64,000 nucleotides of DNA from CAVTQY01 sp963736975 (GCA_963736975.1 CAVTQY010000001.1:2418001-2482000); one strand, 5' to 3'; counted from the stretch's first letter, positions 1-9,008 are shown. The notes: generated by a model from the sequence alone, not told the origin. Translations and numbers: made by a program.

Positions 1-762
1 CAGCCTGTCGCCCGACAGCAGCACGCTGGCAGCGCCGCGCGGCACCTGGATCAGCGCGTGAATTCCGGCCCCATGCGACAATGGCGCCACCACGAGCGAT
101 ACGTCGTGCTCGGTCGTGCCGGGGATCAGGTCGGCCAGATGGTTGTTGACGACGAACTGCAACTGCCCGTGCGTGAGCACGGCTGCCTTGGGCCGGCCGG
201 TGGTGCCGGAGGTGTAGAAGAACCAGGCCGGGTGGTCGCGATCCACGTCGGCAGGGATGGCGAGAGGGGCGTGATTGGCGACAAGCTCGTCCCAGCGGGG
301 ACCCTCACCCGGTTCGCTTCGCGAACCGACCTCTCCCGCAAACGGGAGAGGTGATTTGTTGCAACCCAGCCGTAATTCGAGGCGGAGAGCTGGATTCGCT
401 GCCGCCGCGGCGGCGGCGTGATCGCGGAAAGCAGTATCGAAAATGTGGGCTGCCGCACCGGAGGATGCGGCCAAATAGGCCACCTCGGGGGGCGTCAGCC
501 GGAAATTGGTGGGCACCCAGACGGCGCCGATCATCCAGGCCGCCCACATCGTCTCCAGCAGCGCGGTCGAGTTGCGCGCGTGCACCAGCACGCGGTCGCC
601 CTCGCCGATGCCGCGCGCTGCCAGCCCGGCTGCCGCGCGCTGCACGCGCCCCGCCAATTGGCCCCAGCTCCAGATCCGCTCCCCGCGGATAATCGCCGGC
701 CGGTCGGGAAACCGCCGAGCGGTTTGCAGCAGCAGGCAGGCGAGATTCGCTGTTGGAATCAG
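1..762 (-). CDS. Acyl-CoA synthetase (AMP-dependent synthetase/ligase), N-terminal part, runs off the window edge
   Basis: This is the N-terminal half of an adenylate-forming enzyme that would activate a carboxylic acid with ATP and CoA. The adenylation signature FFYTSGTTGRPKAA is clear, followed by LSHGAGIH, typical of the substrate-pocket strand. The 3' end lies outside the window. It follows the thiolase gene on the same strand. No ATG fits the N-terminus: the family-like reading begins at a CTG (762-760) that overlaps the thiolase stop as CTGA, with GGAGG seven bases upstream, so a CTG start is possible but unproven. About 20 residues near position 140 (containing SPLPFAGEVGSRSEPGEG) are encoded by an intact palindromic repeat read in frame. 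Family is secure; substrate is unknown. Confidence 0.85.
   Translation of the reverse strand, partial: MIPTANLACLLLQTARRFPDRPAIIRGERIWSWGQLAGRVQRAAAGLAARGIGEGDRVLVHARNSTALLETMWAAWMIGAVWVPTNFRLTPPEVAYLAASSGAAAHIFDTAFRDHAAAAAAANPALRLELRLGCNKSPLPFAGEVGSRSEPGEGPRWDELVANHAPLAIPADVDRDHPAWFFYTSGTTGRPKAAVLTHGQLQFVVNNHLADLIPGTTEHDVSLVVAPLSHGAGIHALIQVPRGAASVLLSGDRL
302..353. repeat. Palindromic repeat element, copy 1 (inside the acyl-CoA synthetase gene)
   Basis: Reference copy of the family. It has two adjacent hairpins, GGTTCGCTTCGCGAACC and CTCTCCCGCAAACGGGAGAG, preceded by CCCTCACCC and followed by GTG. Here it is read in frame through the synthetase coding sequence without a stop. Confidence 0.9.
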
Positions 763-1931
763 CGCGCCGCCTCCAGGATCGAGACGTAATTGGCGACTGC
801 GGCACCGCCCATGTTGAACACGCCGCCCAAATCCGCCTTAGGAAGCTGCATCCCCTCCGGCGCCTGGCCGGTAAGCTGCATCGCCGCCAATACGTGCATG
901 GAGACGCCGGTGGCGCCGATCGGGTGCCCCTTGGCCTTCAGCCCGCCCGAGGGGTTCACCGGCAAGCGGCCGTCCTTCTGTGTCCAGCCCTCCAGCACCG
1001 CGCGCGCGCCCTGGCCCGGACTGGTCAGCCCCATCGCCTCGTATTCCAGCAGCTCGGCGATGGTGAAACAGTCATGGGTCTCGACGAAGGAAAGGTCATT
1101 TAGCGCCAGTCCCGCCGACGCGAGCGCTTGTTTCCACGCTATCGCCGCGCCCTCGAACTGAGTGATGTCCCGCTTGCTGATCGGCAGAAAATCGTTCACC
1201 TGCACGGCAGCGCGGAAGCGCACCGCCTTGCCCAGACCCCGCGCCGTCTCCTCATCGGTCAGCACCAGCGCGGCGGCGCCGTCGGACACGAGCGAGCAGT
1301 CGGTGCGCTTCAAGGGCGGTGCGACATACGGGTTCTTCTCGCTGATGGTACGGCAGAACTCGTAGCCTAGGTCCTTGCGCATCTGCGCAAACGGGTTGGC
1401 CACGCCGTTCTTGTGGTTCTTCGCCGCGATCGTCGCCAGAGCGTCCGACTGATCGCCGTACCGTTGGAAATAACGCTCCGCAATCCGCCCGAACACCCCG
1501 GCGAAACCGGCCGGGATATCGGCTTCCTCTTTCGTATAGGCGGCCTTCAGCAGGATGTCGCCGACCTGCGGTCCCGGCGTTGCGGTCATTTTCTCTACCC
1601 CAACGACCAGGGCGAATCGTCCCTGGTCGGCGGCCAGGAAATTGCGCGCGCCGTGCACGGCGGCCGAGCCAGAAGCGCAGGCATTCTCGAACCGGGTCGC
1701 CGGCTTGAAACGAAGCTCCGGCAGGTGCTGCAGGACCAGCGAGGCCGGGAAGTCCTGGGCCGAAAAGCCGTTGTTGAACAGGCTGACAAAGGTCGCATCG
1801 ATCTCCGCCGGCGTGATCCCCGCATCGGCGATCGCCGCGCCGGCAACGCGACCGATCAGGCTTTCGATGTCGGGGTCTTCGAGCTTGCCGAACGGCGAAT
1901 GGGCCCAGCCGACAATGCAGGCTTCCGTCAT
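759..1931 (-). CDS. Thiolase family protein (acetyl-CoA acetyltransferase / SCP-x-like)
   Basis: A 390-residue thiolase-fold enzyme expected to cleave 3-ketoacyl-CoA or condense acyl-CoAs. The nucleophile motif ENACASGSAAVH places the active cysteine at residue 85, and GHPIGATG near residue 336 supplies the C-terminal catalytic histidine. The N-terminal motif differs from classical FadA/PhaA and resembles the SCP-2/lipid-transfer thiolase branch. Length is normal. It overlaps the downstream acyl-CoA synthetase by four bases, so the pair is probably translated together in acyl-CoA breakdown. The gene diverges from the Nramp transporter. Confidence 0.9.
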   Translation of the reverse strand: MTEACIVGWAHSPFGKLEDPDIESLIGRVAGAAIADAGITPAEIDATFVSLFNNGFSAQDFPASLVLQHLPELRFKPATRFENACASGSAAVHGARNFLAADQGRFALVVGVEKMTATPGPQVGDILLKAAYTKEEADIPAGFAGVFGRIAERYFQRYGDQSDALATIAAKNHKNGVANPFAQMRKDLGYEFCRTISEKNPYVAPPLKRTDCSLVSDGAAALVLTDEETARGLGKAVRFRAAVQVNDFLPISKRDITQFEGAAIAWKQALASAGLALNDLSFVETHDCFTIAELLEYEAMGLTSPGQGARAVLEGWTQKDGRLPVNPSGGLKAKGHPIGATGVSMHVLAAMQLTGQAPEGMQLPKADLGGVFNMGGAAVANYVSILEAAR

Positions 1932-2044
1932 GGCGCCCTCCTTCTCTGGTTGAGCTTGTCTTAACGCAGCCCTGCCATGAAGGCGAATGCGGCCGCGGCT
2001 GGATCACGTATCCGGCGATGCGAAATAAAGCCCCTTGCACCAGA

Positions 2045-2060
2045 TGTAGCCTTAGCTACA
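2045..2060. promoter_or_regulatory. Perfect inverted repeat upstream of the Nramp gene, MntR-type operator candidate
   Basis: TGTAGC-CTTA-GCTACA is a perfect dyad 33 bases before the transporter start. The half-site and spacing (TAGC-N4-GCTA) match the architecture of the enterobacterial MntR operator in front of mntH. Position and partner gene fit manganese repression. The regulator itself is not in the window, so the assignment is inference. Confidence 0.5.
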
Positions 2061-2092
2061 ATAACGCGGTGAAGCCAGTAAGGAGGCTGAGC

Positions 2093-3397
2093 GTGAGCGA
2101 CGTGGCCGGGCGCACTCTGTCGGAGCGGACGACTTTTGCCGCGCGGGAGGTGCTGGCTGGCCGCCGCCGGGGTTTCGGCGCGATCCTGCCCTTTGCCGGG
2201 CCGGCGGTCGTCGCCTCCATCGCCTACATGGACCCCGGCAATTTCGCGACCAACATCCAGGCGGGAGCCGGATACGGCTACGACCTGCTCTGGGTCGTGT
2301 TACTGGCCAACGTGGTCGCCATGCTGTTCCAGGCCATGTCGGCAAAGCTCGGGATCGTCACCAACCGCAACCTTGCCGAGCTATGCCGCGACCATTTCCC
2401 GCACTGGCTGGTGATCGCGATGTGGCTGGTGAGCGAGGTCGCCGCGATAGCCACCGACCTTGCCGAGTTTCTCGGCGGCGCGATCGGGCTTTCGCTGTTG
2501 TTCGGAACCCCGCTGCTCTGGGGGATGGTTGCGACCGGTGTGATCACCTACGGGGTCTTGCTGCTCGACCGCTCCGGCTTTCGCCCAATCGAGTTGGTGA
2601 TAGGCGGTTTGGTGGGCCTGATCTGCCTGAGCTACCTCGTGGAGTTGATGATGGTCCCGCCGGACTGGCACGCGGCAGCGGTGCACAGCGTGCTACCGCG
2701 GCTGCCGGATGCGGCCGCGGTGACGCTGTCGGTGGGGATCATCGGCGCCACCGTCATGCCGCACGCCATCTACCTGCATTCCGGCCTGACGCAGAACCGG
2801 ACGCCGGCACGCAACGACGCGGAACGGCGGCGGCTAGTGAGTTTCTCGAACCGGGAAGTGGTTGTGGCGCTCGTTGTGGCCGGGCTCGTCAACATGGCTA
2901 TGGTGATCATGGCCGCCGCGGCGTTCCGCGCCGGCCACAGCGACGTCGATCAGATCGAGACGGCGTATCATACGCTCGGTCCGCTGTTCGGTGCCGGGGC
3001 CGCGATCGTGTTTCTGGTCGCCCTGATGGCGTCCGGTATTTCGAGCTCGGCGGTGGGCACGATGGCGGGCCAGGTCATCATGCAGGGCTTCGTGGGATTT
3101 CGCATCCCGCTCTGGCTGCGCCGGTTGATCACCATGGTGCCCGCTTTCTTCGTGGTTGCGGCGGGCTACAACGCGACGGAGTCGCTGGTGCTCAGCCAAG
3201 TGGTGTTGAGCCTCGCGCTGCCGGTGCCGATGATCGCTCTGCTGATTTTAAGCGGCCGGCCGGCGGTTATGGGACGTTTCGTCGCCGGCCGCGGCATGAT
3301 CGCCGTGGCAGCGACAGCCACGGTGATCGTGCTGGTGCTCAACGTGATCCTGTTGCTGCAGACGGCGGGCGTGGCTTTGCCTGGCCTTCCCGCCTGA
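2093..3397 (+). CDS. mntH: Nramp family divalent metal transporter (MntH-like)
   Basis: A 434-residue inner-membrane proton-coupled Mn2+/Fe2+ importer. The TM1 metal-binding motif DPGN is at residues 47-50 and the TM6 motif MPH at about 222-224; roughly 11 hydrophobic segments follow the Nramp pattern. The start is taken as GTG at 2093 because AAGGAGG lies six bases upstream; an in-frame ATG at 2018 would place the N-terminus across the operator. It stands alone, divergent from the thiolase gene and convergent with the SDR gene that ends four bases after it. Regulation by manganese is suggested by the upstream dyad. Confidence 0.9.
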   Translation: MSDVAGRTLSERTTFAAREVLAGRRRGFGAILPFAGPAVVASIAYMDPGNFATNIQAGAGYGYDLLWVVLLANVVAMLFQAMSAKLGIVTNRNLAELCRDHFPHWLVIAMWLVSEVAAIATDLAEFLGGAIGLSLLFGTPLLWGMVATGVITYGVLLLDRSGFRPIELVIGGLVGLICLSYLVELMMVPPDWHAAAVHSVLPRLPDAAAVTLSVGIIGATVMPHAIYLHSGLTQNRTPARNDAERRRLVSFSNREVVVALVVAGLVNMAMVIMAAAAFRAGHSDVDQIETAYHTLGPLFGAGAAIVFLVALMASGISSSAVGTMAGQVIMQGFVGFRIPLWLRRLITMVPAFFVVAAGYNATESLVLSQVVLSLALPVPMIALLILSGRPAVMGRFVAGRGMIAVAATATVIVLVLNVILLLQTAGVALPGLPA

Positions 3398-3400
3398 ACG

Positions 3401-4183
3401 TCAGGCGACACTCAGCCCGCCATCGACGTAAATATCCGCGCCATTGATATAGCCGCCGGCATCAGAGCAGACCAGCATGGCCGCGCCGACGAGATCGTCG
3501 GGCGTGCCGAACCGGCCCACGGGAATGCGCGTCTTGATCGCCTCGCCTTCCATGCTCGCCAGTTGGTCGCGGTTGCGCGCGGTGGCGATAGCGCCGGGTG
3601 CGAGGTTATTCACCGTTACACCCCGCGGCCCGAATTGGCGCGCGAGGTTGCGCGCCCAGTTGTGCTGCATCGCCTTGCTGCCGGCATAAATGAACATGCG
3701 GGGTGACGGCCGCTGCTGCTGCACGCTGCCGATCGTCACCACGCGCCCCCAACCGCGTTGCGCCATTGGTGGCACGAGGGCCTGCAGCAACTCCAGTGTT
3801 GCGCGGAGATTCACGTTCACCTGTCGGTCGAAATGTTCGGGCGTGATCGCTTCCAACGGCTCGACGAGCTCGATCGAGGCGTTCAACACCAGGATGTCCA
3901 CGCGAGGCATCGCGGCAAGCACATCCTGTGCGAGGCGCGCGCCCGCGCCGGGTTCGGCGAAATCGGCCGCGAAATCCTGTGCGATGCCGCCGGCCGAACG
4001 GATCGCCGCAAGCGCATCGGCAGCGTCTGCGCGTTCATCGTCGGTGCCGCGATGATGCAGGGCGGTGGTTGCGCCAAGCCCGGCCAAGGCTGTCGCGATC
4101 GCGCGCCCGATTTCGCGTCGGGCGCCGGTGACAAGGGCAACGCGCCCGGTGAGGTCGAAGGCAGCAAGCGGCGATAACGGCAT
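3401..4183 (-). CDS. SDR family oxidoreductase
   Basis: A 260-residue Rossmann-fold NAD(P)-dependent dehydrogenase of the classical SDR type. The cofactor motif is the variant TGARREIG (residues 19-26), the usual NNAG is replaced by LNAS (residue 101 onward), and the catalytic Ser153, Tyr166 and Lys170 are present in IGSV and YAGSK. The C-terminal GADIYVDGG is typical of 3-oxoacyl-ACP-reductase-like SDRs. It follows the radical SAM gene by 26 bases and is probably the last gene of a minus-strand operon starting at 8974. Substrate is unknown. Confidence 0.85.
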   Translation of the reverse strand: MPLSPLAAFDLTGRVALVTGARREIGRAIATALAGLGATTALHHRGTDDERADAADALAAIRSAGGIAQDFAADFAEPGAGARLAQDVLAAMPRVDILVLNASIELVEPLEAITPEHFDRQVNVNLRATLELLQALVPPMAQRGWGRVVTIGSVQQQRPSPRMFIYAGSKAMQHNWARNLARQFGPRGVTVNNLAPGAIATARNRDQLASMEGEAIKTRIPVGRFGTPDDLVGAAMLVCSDAGGYINGADIYVDGGLSVA

Positions 4184-4209
4184 GCTTCCGGTCCGTTATG
4201 GTGTCGCGA

Positions 4210-5959
4210 TCAGGCTGCCCGACGTTTCGCGGCAGCAGCCGCTCGAACCGGCGCGAGCAGTTCGAGCTCCGCCTCCTCCTCCGGCTCGCCCCGTGTCAGC
4301 GCCCGGTCGGTATAGGTTTTCGCGGCGGCATCGCGGTAGATCGCGCGCGCGGCCAGCAACAGCCGGAGATTGACGCCGCCGAGGACGATGTGCTTGCGCA
4401 AGACTTCAAGCACGAAGGCCGGCCAGAACAGCCAGGCATTCGGCCGCGGCAGGCCGGGGCGGCGTTCCGCCGGATGCCGCAGCCGCACCACGCCGCCCTG
4501 CAGGGGGTGCACGTTCTCGATCGGAACGGTGGTCGCAAAGGTGACCAGCAGCCGCACGAGGCTGCCCATAGGCAAGCCGGTAGCGGCGGCACGCCTGAGC
4601 AGCGTGAGCATGTGGTCCCGAGTGTAATATAGCGACCATGCCTCGCGATAGATCGCCTCCCACTCTGTCCGGCTCATTTTCGGATGCGCCGTGCAGACAT
4701 GCTCGACGTCGTATTTGTTGAGATCGGCGTCCATCGCGACACCCTGCCTCCAGAGCTTCTGGTGATCCTCCGAGCCCGGCAATGGCGTCAGGCAGAAGAA
4801 CTCCAGCAGGTCGATCGGCAGCTCACGTTGAATGACCGCGATATCGTGACGGATCGACTCCGCGGTATCGGCAGGGAAACCGAGAATGTAGCCGGCGAGC
4901 GTGATGATGGACTGCGCCTTCCAGGCGAGCAGCATCCGGCGGTATTCGGCGATCTTGTTCTGCCGTTTCTTCGCCATCAGCAGATTTTCGGGATTGATGT
5001 TCTCGAGTCCGATGAACACGCGGGTGACGCCGGCGCGCTTCGCCTTCTCGATGAAGCGGGGAATTTTGTGGCACAGCGTATCCACCTGGATCATCAGGCC
5101 CAGTGGAATGCCATCCCGTTCCCGCAGAAGGATCAGACGGTCGAAAATAGCTTCCCAGTCCTTGTTGCGGGCGAAATTGTCATCGGTGACGAAGAACTTG
5201 TGGACGCCCTGTGCCCAGTTCAGCCGCACCAGATGTTCGACATCGTCCGCCGAGCGATAACGCGACTTGCGGCCCTGCACGTTGATGATGGTACAGAACG
5301 AGCATTGGTAGGGACAGCCGCGCCCGGCATCGAAGCTGGAGCACACCCCGTAGGTGCGGGTCACATATCGCTGCGGCAGGAACGGAACCGGGGTCGCCCC
5401 GATCGCGGGAAGATCGCTCATGAAATCGTAGAGTGGAGCGAGTCGGCCGCCGGCGGCATCCCGCAACACCTCGTCGAGTCGTCCCTCCACCTCGCCGGCG
5501 AACATGGCGATGCCCATCTCGCGGCAGGTGTCCAGCCCGAGCGCATGGCCGTCGATCATCGAGATGACACCGGAGACGTGGAAGCCGCCGATGATGACGG
5601 CGACACCCGCATCGCGGAACGGGCGGGCAATGTCGAGAGCGCGGGGGAACTGGTTGGATTGCACGCCCACGAGGCCGACCAGCCCGAAATCCGCCATGCG
5701 CACGGAATCGCCGCAGCAAAGCCGGAATATCAACCCGGGTGTTGGTCTCGTCGATAGCCTCGATATCGATCCCAATATCCGAACCGAGCACGCGGCGCTC
5801 CGCGCAGTCCTCGGCTATGCTGTATAAGGCTGCGAGCGAGTTCGATGGAATGATCGATCGCCACCAGCGAATCACATAGCCATCATTATCGTAGTGCGAT
5901 GGCTTGATCAGCACGAGCTGGAATCGCCGTTGCGGCGGCGCGGCATCTAAAGGTACCAT
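4210..5959 (-). pseudogene. B12-binding radical SAM protein, interrupted by a +1 frameshift
   Basis: Joining two frames gives one protein of about 582 residues. The first part (from ATG 5959, beginning MVPLDAAPPQRRF) leads into a cobalamin-binding-like domain. The second holds the 4Fe-4S motif GCPYQCSFC (CxxxCxxC) and the radical SAM barrel. The frames meet at 5687-5689, where the coding strand reads GGATTTCGGG; dropping one T restores GGFGLVGLVGVQ, a good family sequence. An alternative is a shortened protein from 5775 lacking the first ~85 residues. It lies between two SDR genes in an acyl-CoA operon. The frameshift could be sequence error. Family is certain, reaction unknown. Confidence 0.8.
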
Positions 5960-5991
5960 GCTCCAAGCTTAGCATGAAACGCGCAGCGCCC

Positions 5992-6747
5992 CTAATGGGC
6001 CGTCCACCCGCCATCTATGACAAGGCTCTGACCCGTCATGTAGGCCGACGCGTCGGAGGCCAGAAACACCGCGGCTCCGACAATGTCGCGTGCTTCGCCG
6101 AACCGTCCGATCGGCGTGTGATCGAGAAAAGGCTTCGATAGCGTTTCGTGATGCAGCAGCCCCGATGTCAGGTCCGTATCAACGTATCCGGGCGCCAGGC
6201 AGTTCGCCCGTACCCCGCGCTTCGCCCATTCCAACGCAAGGGCTCGGGTCAGCATCTCCACCCCACCTTTAGAGGCGCAATACGGTGCCGAGCGGGTCAG
6301 CCCGACATGACCGGCGACCGAGCTGATATTGATGACGGAACCGGCGCCGCGCTCCGCCATCGCGCCGCCGATATGCTTGCAGCATAGGAACGTGCCTGTC
6401 AGGTTCACATCGATGATCGCCTGCCAGTCGGCCAGGCTGATCTTCTCGACCGTGCGCCAGATCGGGTTGATGCCGGCATTGTTGACCAGCACATCGACCT
6501 GTCCGAAGCGCGCCAGCGCGGCATCGCGCAGGGCGGTCACGTCGGCTCCCCTGGCGATATCCGCGACCTGCACCAGACAATCGCCGCCAATCGCGGCCGC
6601 CGCTTCCGCCAGCGTTGCCTGCGTTCGCCCGCTCAGCACCACGCGGGCGCCGTAGGCGGCCAACGCCTCGGCGATGGCGCGTCCGATGCCGCGGCCGGCG
6701 CCCGTTACCACCGCAACCTTTCCGCTGAGATCGAACAGCCTGTTCAC
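5992..6747 (-). CDS. SDR family oxidoreductase (3-oxoacyl-ACP reductase/FabG-like)
   Basis: A 251-residue classical SDR with TGAGRGIG (15-22), NNAG (89-92), catalytic Ser143, Tyr156 and Lys160 (YCASK), and a C-terminal GQSLVIDGG. In this operon it is likely to oxidise a 3-hydroxyacyl-CoA or related alcohol. Its start overlaps the acyl-CoA dehydrogenase stop by four bases (ATGA), which indicates coupled translation. The specific substrate cannot be read from the sequence. Confidence 0.88.
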   Translation of the reverse strand: MNRLFDLSGKVAVVTGAGRGIGRAIAEALAAYGARVVLSGRTQATLAEAAAAIGGDCLVQVADIARGADVTALRDAALARFGQVDVLVNNAGINPIWRTVEKISLADWQAIIDVNLTGTFLCCKHIGGAMAERGAGSVINISSVAGHVGLTRSAPYCASKGGVEMLTRALALEWAKRGVRANCLAPGYVDTDLTSGLLHHETLSKPFLDHTPIGRFGEARDIVGAAVFLASDASAYMTGQSLVIDGGWTAH

Positions 6748-7910
6748 CAGTTCGGCCCGTCTCGCAGCACCTTCCGCGCCAGGCTCCAGCGATGCACCTC
6801 GGACGGGCCGTCATAGATGCGGAAGCCGCGCACCTCGCGGAAGATACGCTCGACCAGCGTCTCGCCGGTCACGCCCTGGCCGCCCATAATCTGCACGCAG
6901 CGATCGGCCACCCGCCAGATCGCTTCGGAGCACACGACCTTGGCCATCGACGATTCGGTTCCGCCGCGCTTGCGCTGGTCCAGCACCCAGGCGGTGTGCC
7001 AGATCGCCAGCCGCGCGATGCGGATATCCATCTCGTTGTCGGCGAGCATGAAGCCGACTCCCTCGTGCTCGCCCAGAACACGGCCGAAGACCTCGCGTTT
7101 GCTTGCATAACCGGCGGCGATCTCATGCGCCCGTCGCGCCGCGCCGAGCCAGCGCATGCAATGCGTCAGCCGCGCCGGCGCGAGCCTTACCTGGGCATAG
7201 CGGAAGCCCTTGCCCGGCTCGCCGAGAATATCGCCTGCCGGTACGCGCACGTCCTGGAGGCGCACGACGCAATGGCCGCCGGGAAAGCCCTGATCGAGGC
7301 TCTCCATAGTCCGCACCACCTCGATGCCCGCCGTGTCCATATCGGCGAGGAACATGGTTGCGCGGCCGTCGTCGCCGGCGGCCATGATGATGGCGAACCC
7401 TGCGCCGGCCGCGCCGGTGATGAACCATTTCTCGCCATTGATCAGCCAGTGATTGCCGTCCTGCACCGCGCGCGTTTTCAGCGCCGCGGGGTCGGAACCG
7501 GCGCCGCCCGGTTCGGTCATGCAGAAACAGGAACGGATCTCGCCGGCTGCCAGCGGGCGTAGCCATCGTTCCTTCTGCTCGGTCGTGCCGACCGCCTCCA
7601 GCAGATGCATGTTGCCTTCGTCCGGGGCGGCAATGTTCATCGCCAGCGGACCGAGCAGCGAATAGCCGGCCTCTTCGAAGACGATGGCCTTGCCGACATG
7701 CGAAAGCCCGAGGCCGCCGAATTCCCCCGAAACATGCGGCGCCAGCAACCCCGCCGCTTCGGCCAGTGCATTCAACTCGCGGCGGAAGCCATCATCCGGT
7801 CCGTGCCGTGTCTGCCGCGAATCATGCTCCAGGGGCACAATCTTGTCGCGAATGAAATCACGGGTCCTTCCTTGCAGTTCCAGAAGGTCGAGCGGGAGGA
7901 AGAAATCCAT
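6744..7910 (-). CDS. Acyl-CoA dehydrogenase family protein
   Basis: A 388-residue FAD-dependent dehydrogenase that would introduce the alpha,beta double bond into an acyl-CoA. FCMTEPGGAGSDP matches the flavin-binding signature, FITGAAGAGFAI lies in the middle beta domain, and the C-terminal helix region GETLVERIFREVRGFRIYDG is typical of the family and precedes the end. Length is standard. The start codon overlaps the phosphotransferase stop (TGATG), and the stop overlaps the next SDR, so three genes are tightly coupled. The pairing with an APH-type kinase resembles the ACAD10/ACAD11 arrangement. Confidence 0.92.
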   Translation of the reverse strand: MDFFLPLDLLELQGRTRDFIRDKIVPLEHDSRQTRHGPDDGFRRELNALAEAAGLLAPHVSGEFGGLGLSHVGKAIVFEEAGYSLLGPLAMNIAAPDEGNMHLLEAVGTTEQKERWLRPLAAGEIRSCFCMTEPGGAGSDPAALKTRAVQDGNHWLINGEKWFITGAAGAGFAIIMAAGDDGRATMFLADMDTAGIEVVRTMESLDQGFPGGHCVVRLQDVRVPAGDILGEPGKGFRYAQVRLAPARLTHCMRWLGAARRAHEIAAGYASKREVFGRVLGEHEGVGFMLADNEMDIRIARLAIWHTAWVLDQRKRGGTESSMAKVVCSEAIWRVADRCVQIMGGQGVTGETLVERIFREVRGFRIYDGPSEVHRWSLARKVLRDGPNW

Positions 7911-8974
7911 CAGAACGCGCGCCCCTGCGCGATCTCCTGGGAGAATTCCAGGATGCCGGTGCCAATGGCCGACAGCGGCGCATAACGCGGGTCGGTTGTG
8001 CCGCCGCTGCGGTAGCGATAGCCGAGCTGCAGGAAAATCACCGCCAGCTTGTACATCGCCAGCACGCGATGGAACAGGAAGTTGGACATGTCGCGCCCGC
8101 TGATGGCAGCGTAGGTCTCCACCGCTTGCCGCCTTGTCAGGAAGCCCGGCTGATTCGCCGGCATCTGCGCCATATCGTGCATTGCCGGGGGATCATCCGG
8201 CTCGACCCAGTAAGACAGCAGCGTGGCGAAATCGAACAGCGGATCGCCGCGCGTGCCCTGGTCCCAGTCCACCACCGCGACGGCCGACAAATCGCGCGGA
8301 TCGAGGATGACATTGTCCAGCTTGAAGTCGTTGTGCAGCAGCGTGGGCGGACCGTCCGCGATCAGCCGCCGCTCCAGCCATGCCCCGACCTCCGTATGCA
8401 GGGCTTCGGTCCCAGGCTCGCTCGCGGCCATCCCACGCTTGCGCCACCCGGCCACGGCGCGGGCCAGGAATCCGTCTGGTCGCCCGAGCTCGCCGAGTCC
8501 GATCTCGGCAGTATCCACACCGTGGATGGCGACCAGCGTTTCCAGCAGCACTTGCGAGAGTCGCGCACCGGCCTCCGGCCGTCCGGCCAGCTCGGGGGGC
8601 ATACTGGCGCGGATTACCAGCCCGGGGCGGTATTCCAGGATCTGGAACGGCGCGCCGAGCACCGCCGGATCGCTGCAAAGGAACAGGCTGCGCGGCACGA
8701 AAGACAGCGCGTCCGGCAGCCGGCTCAGGATGCGATGCTCGCGCGCCATGTCGTGGCTGCCGGCCGGCAATTCGCCCATCGGGGGCCGGCGAAGCACCGC
8801 AGGCCGGCCGTCGAGATGAATCAGATAATTCAGGTTGGCGAGGCCGCCGGCGAACTGCCGCGGCGGCGGATCCCGGTCCAACGCAAGCCCATATGTGGCG
8901 AGATGCCGCCGCGCCGCATCCCAGTCGAGCGGCACGCTATTCGCCGGCAGCCGCAAATTGGGTTCTTGGTCCAC
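7910..8974 (-). CDS. Phosphotransferase family protein (aminoglycoside-phosphotransferase fold, ACAD10/11 kinase-like)
   Basis: A protein kinase-like fold enzyme of about 354 residues with the catalytic HNDFKLDN loop and the metal-binding VVDWDQ. Homologues next to acyl-CoA dehydrogenases resemble the kinase half of ACAD10/ACAD11, which phosphorylates 4-hydroxyacyl-CoAs before dehydration; that role here is inference from context. The start chosen is GTG 8974 behind GGAGGG; an ATG at 9019 is in frame but would include the palindrome at 8999-9008. It appears to be the first gene of the operon running down to 3401. Confidence 0.85.
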   Translation of the reverse strand: MDQEPNLRLPANSVPLDWDAARRHLATYGLALDRDPPPRQFAGGLANLNYLIHLDGRPAVLRRPPMGELPAGSHDMAREHRILSRLPDALSFVPRSLFLCSDPAVLGAPFQILEYRPGLVIRASMPPELAGRPEAGARLSQVLLETLVAIHGVDTAEIGLGELGRPDGFLARAVAGWRKRGMAASEPGTEALHTEVGAWLERRLIADGPPTLLHNDFKLDNVILDPRDLSAVAVVDWDQGTRGDPLFDFATLLSYWVEPDDPPAMHDMAQMPANQPGFLTRRQAVETYAAISGRDMSNFLFHRVLAMYKLAVIFLQLGYRYRSGGTTDPRYAPLSAIGTGILEFSQEIAQGRAF

Positions 8975-8998
8975 CGTCCCTCCGTCCCCGACCCTGCG

Positions 8999-9008
8999 AA
9001 AGCGCTTT
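8999..9008. promoter_or_regulatory. AAAGCGCTTT palindrome between divergent genes, LacI-family-operator-like
   Basis: A perfect 10-base palindrome with a central CG lies in the gap between the phosphotransferase gene (minus) and the sugar importer (plus). LacI/GalR-family operators commonly have this core and often control sugar ABC operons. No LacI-type gene is in the window, so the assignment is tentative. Confidence 0.3.
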
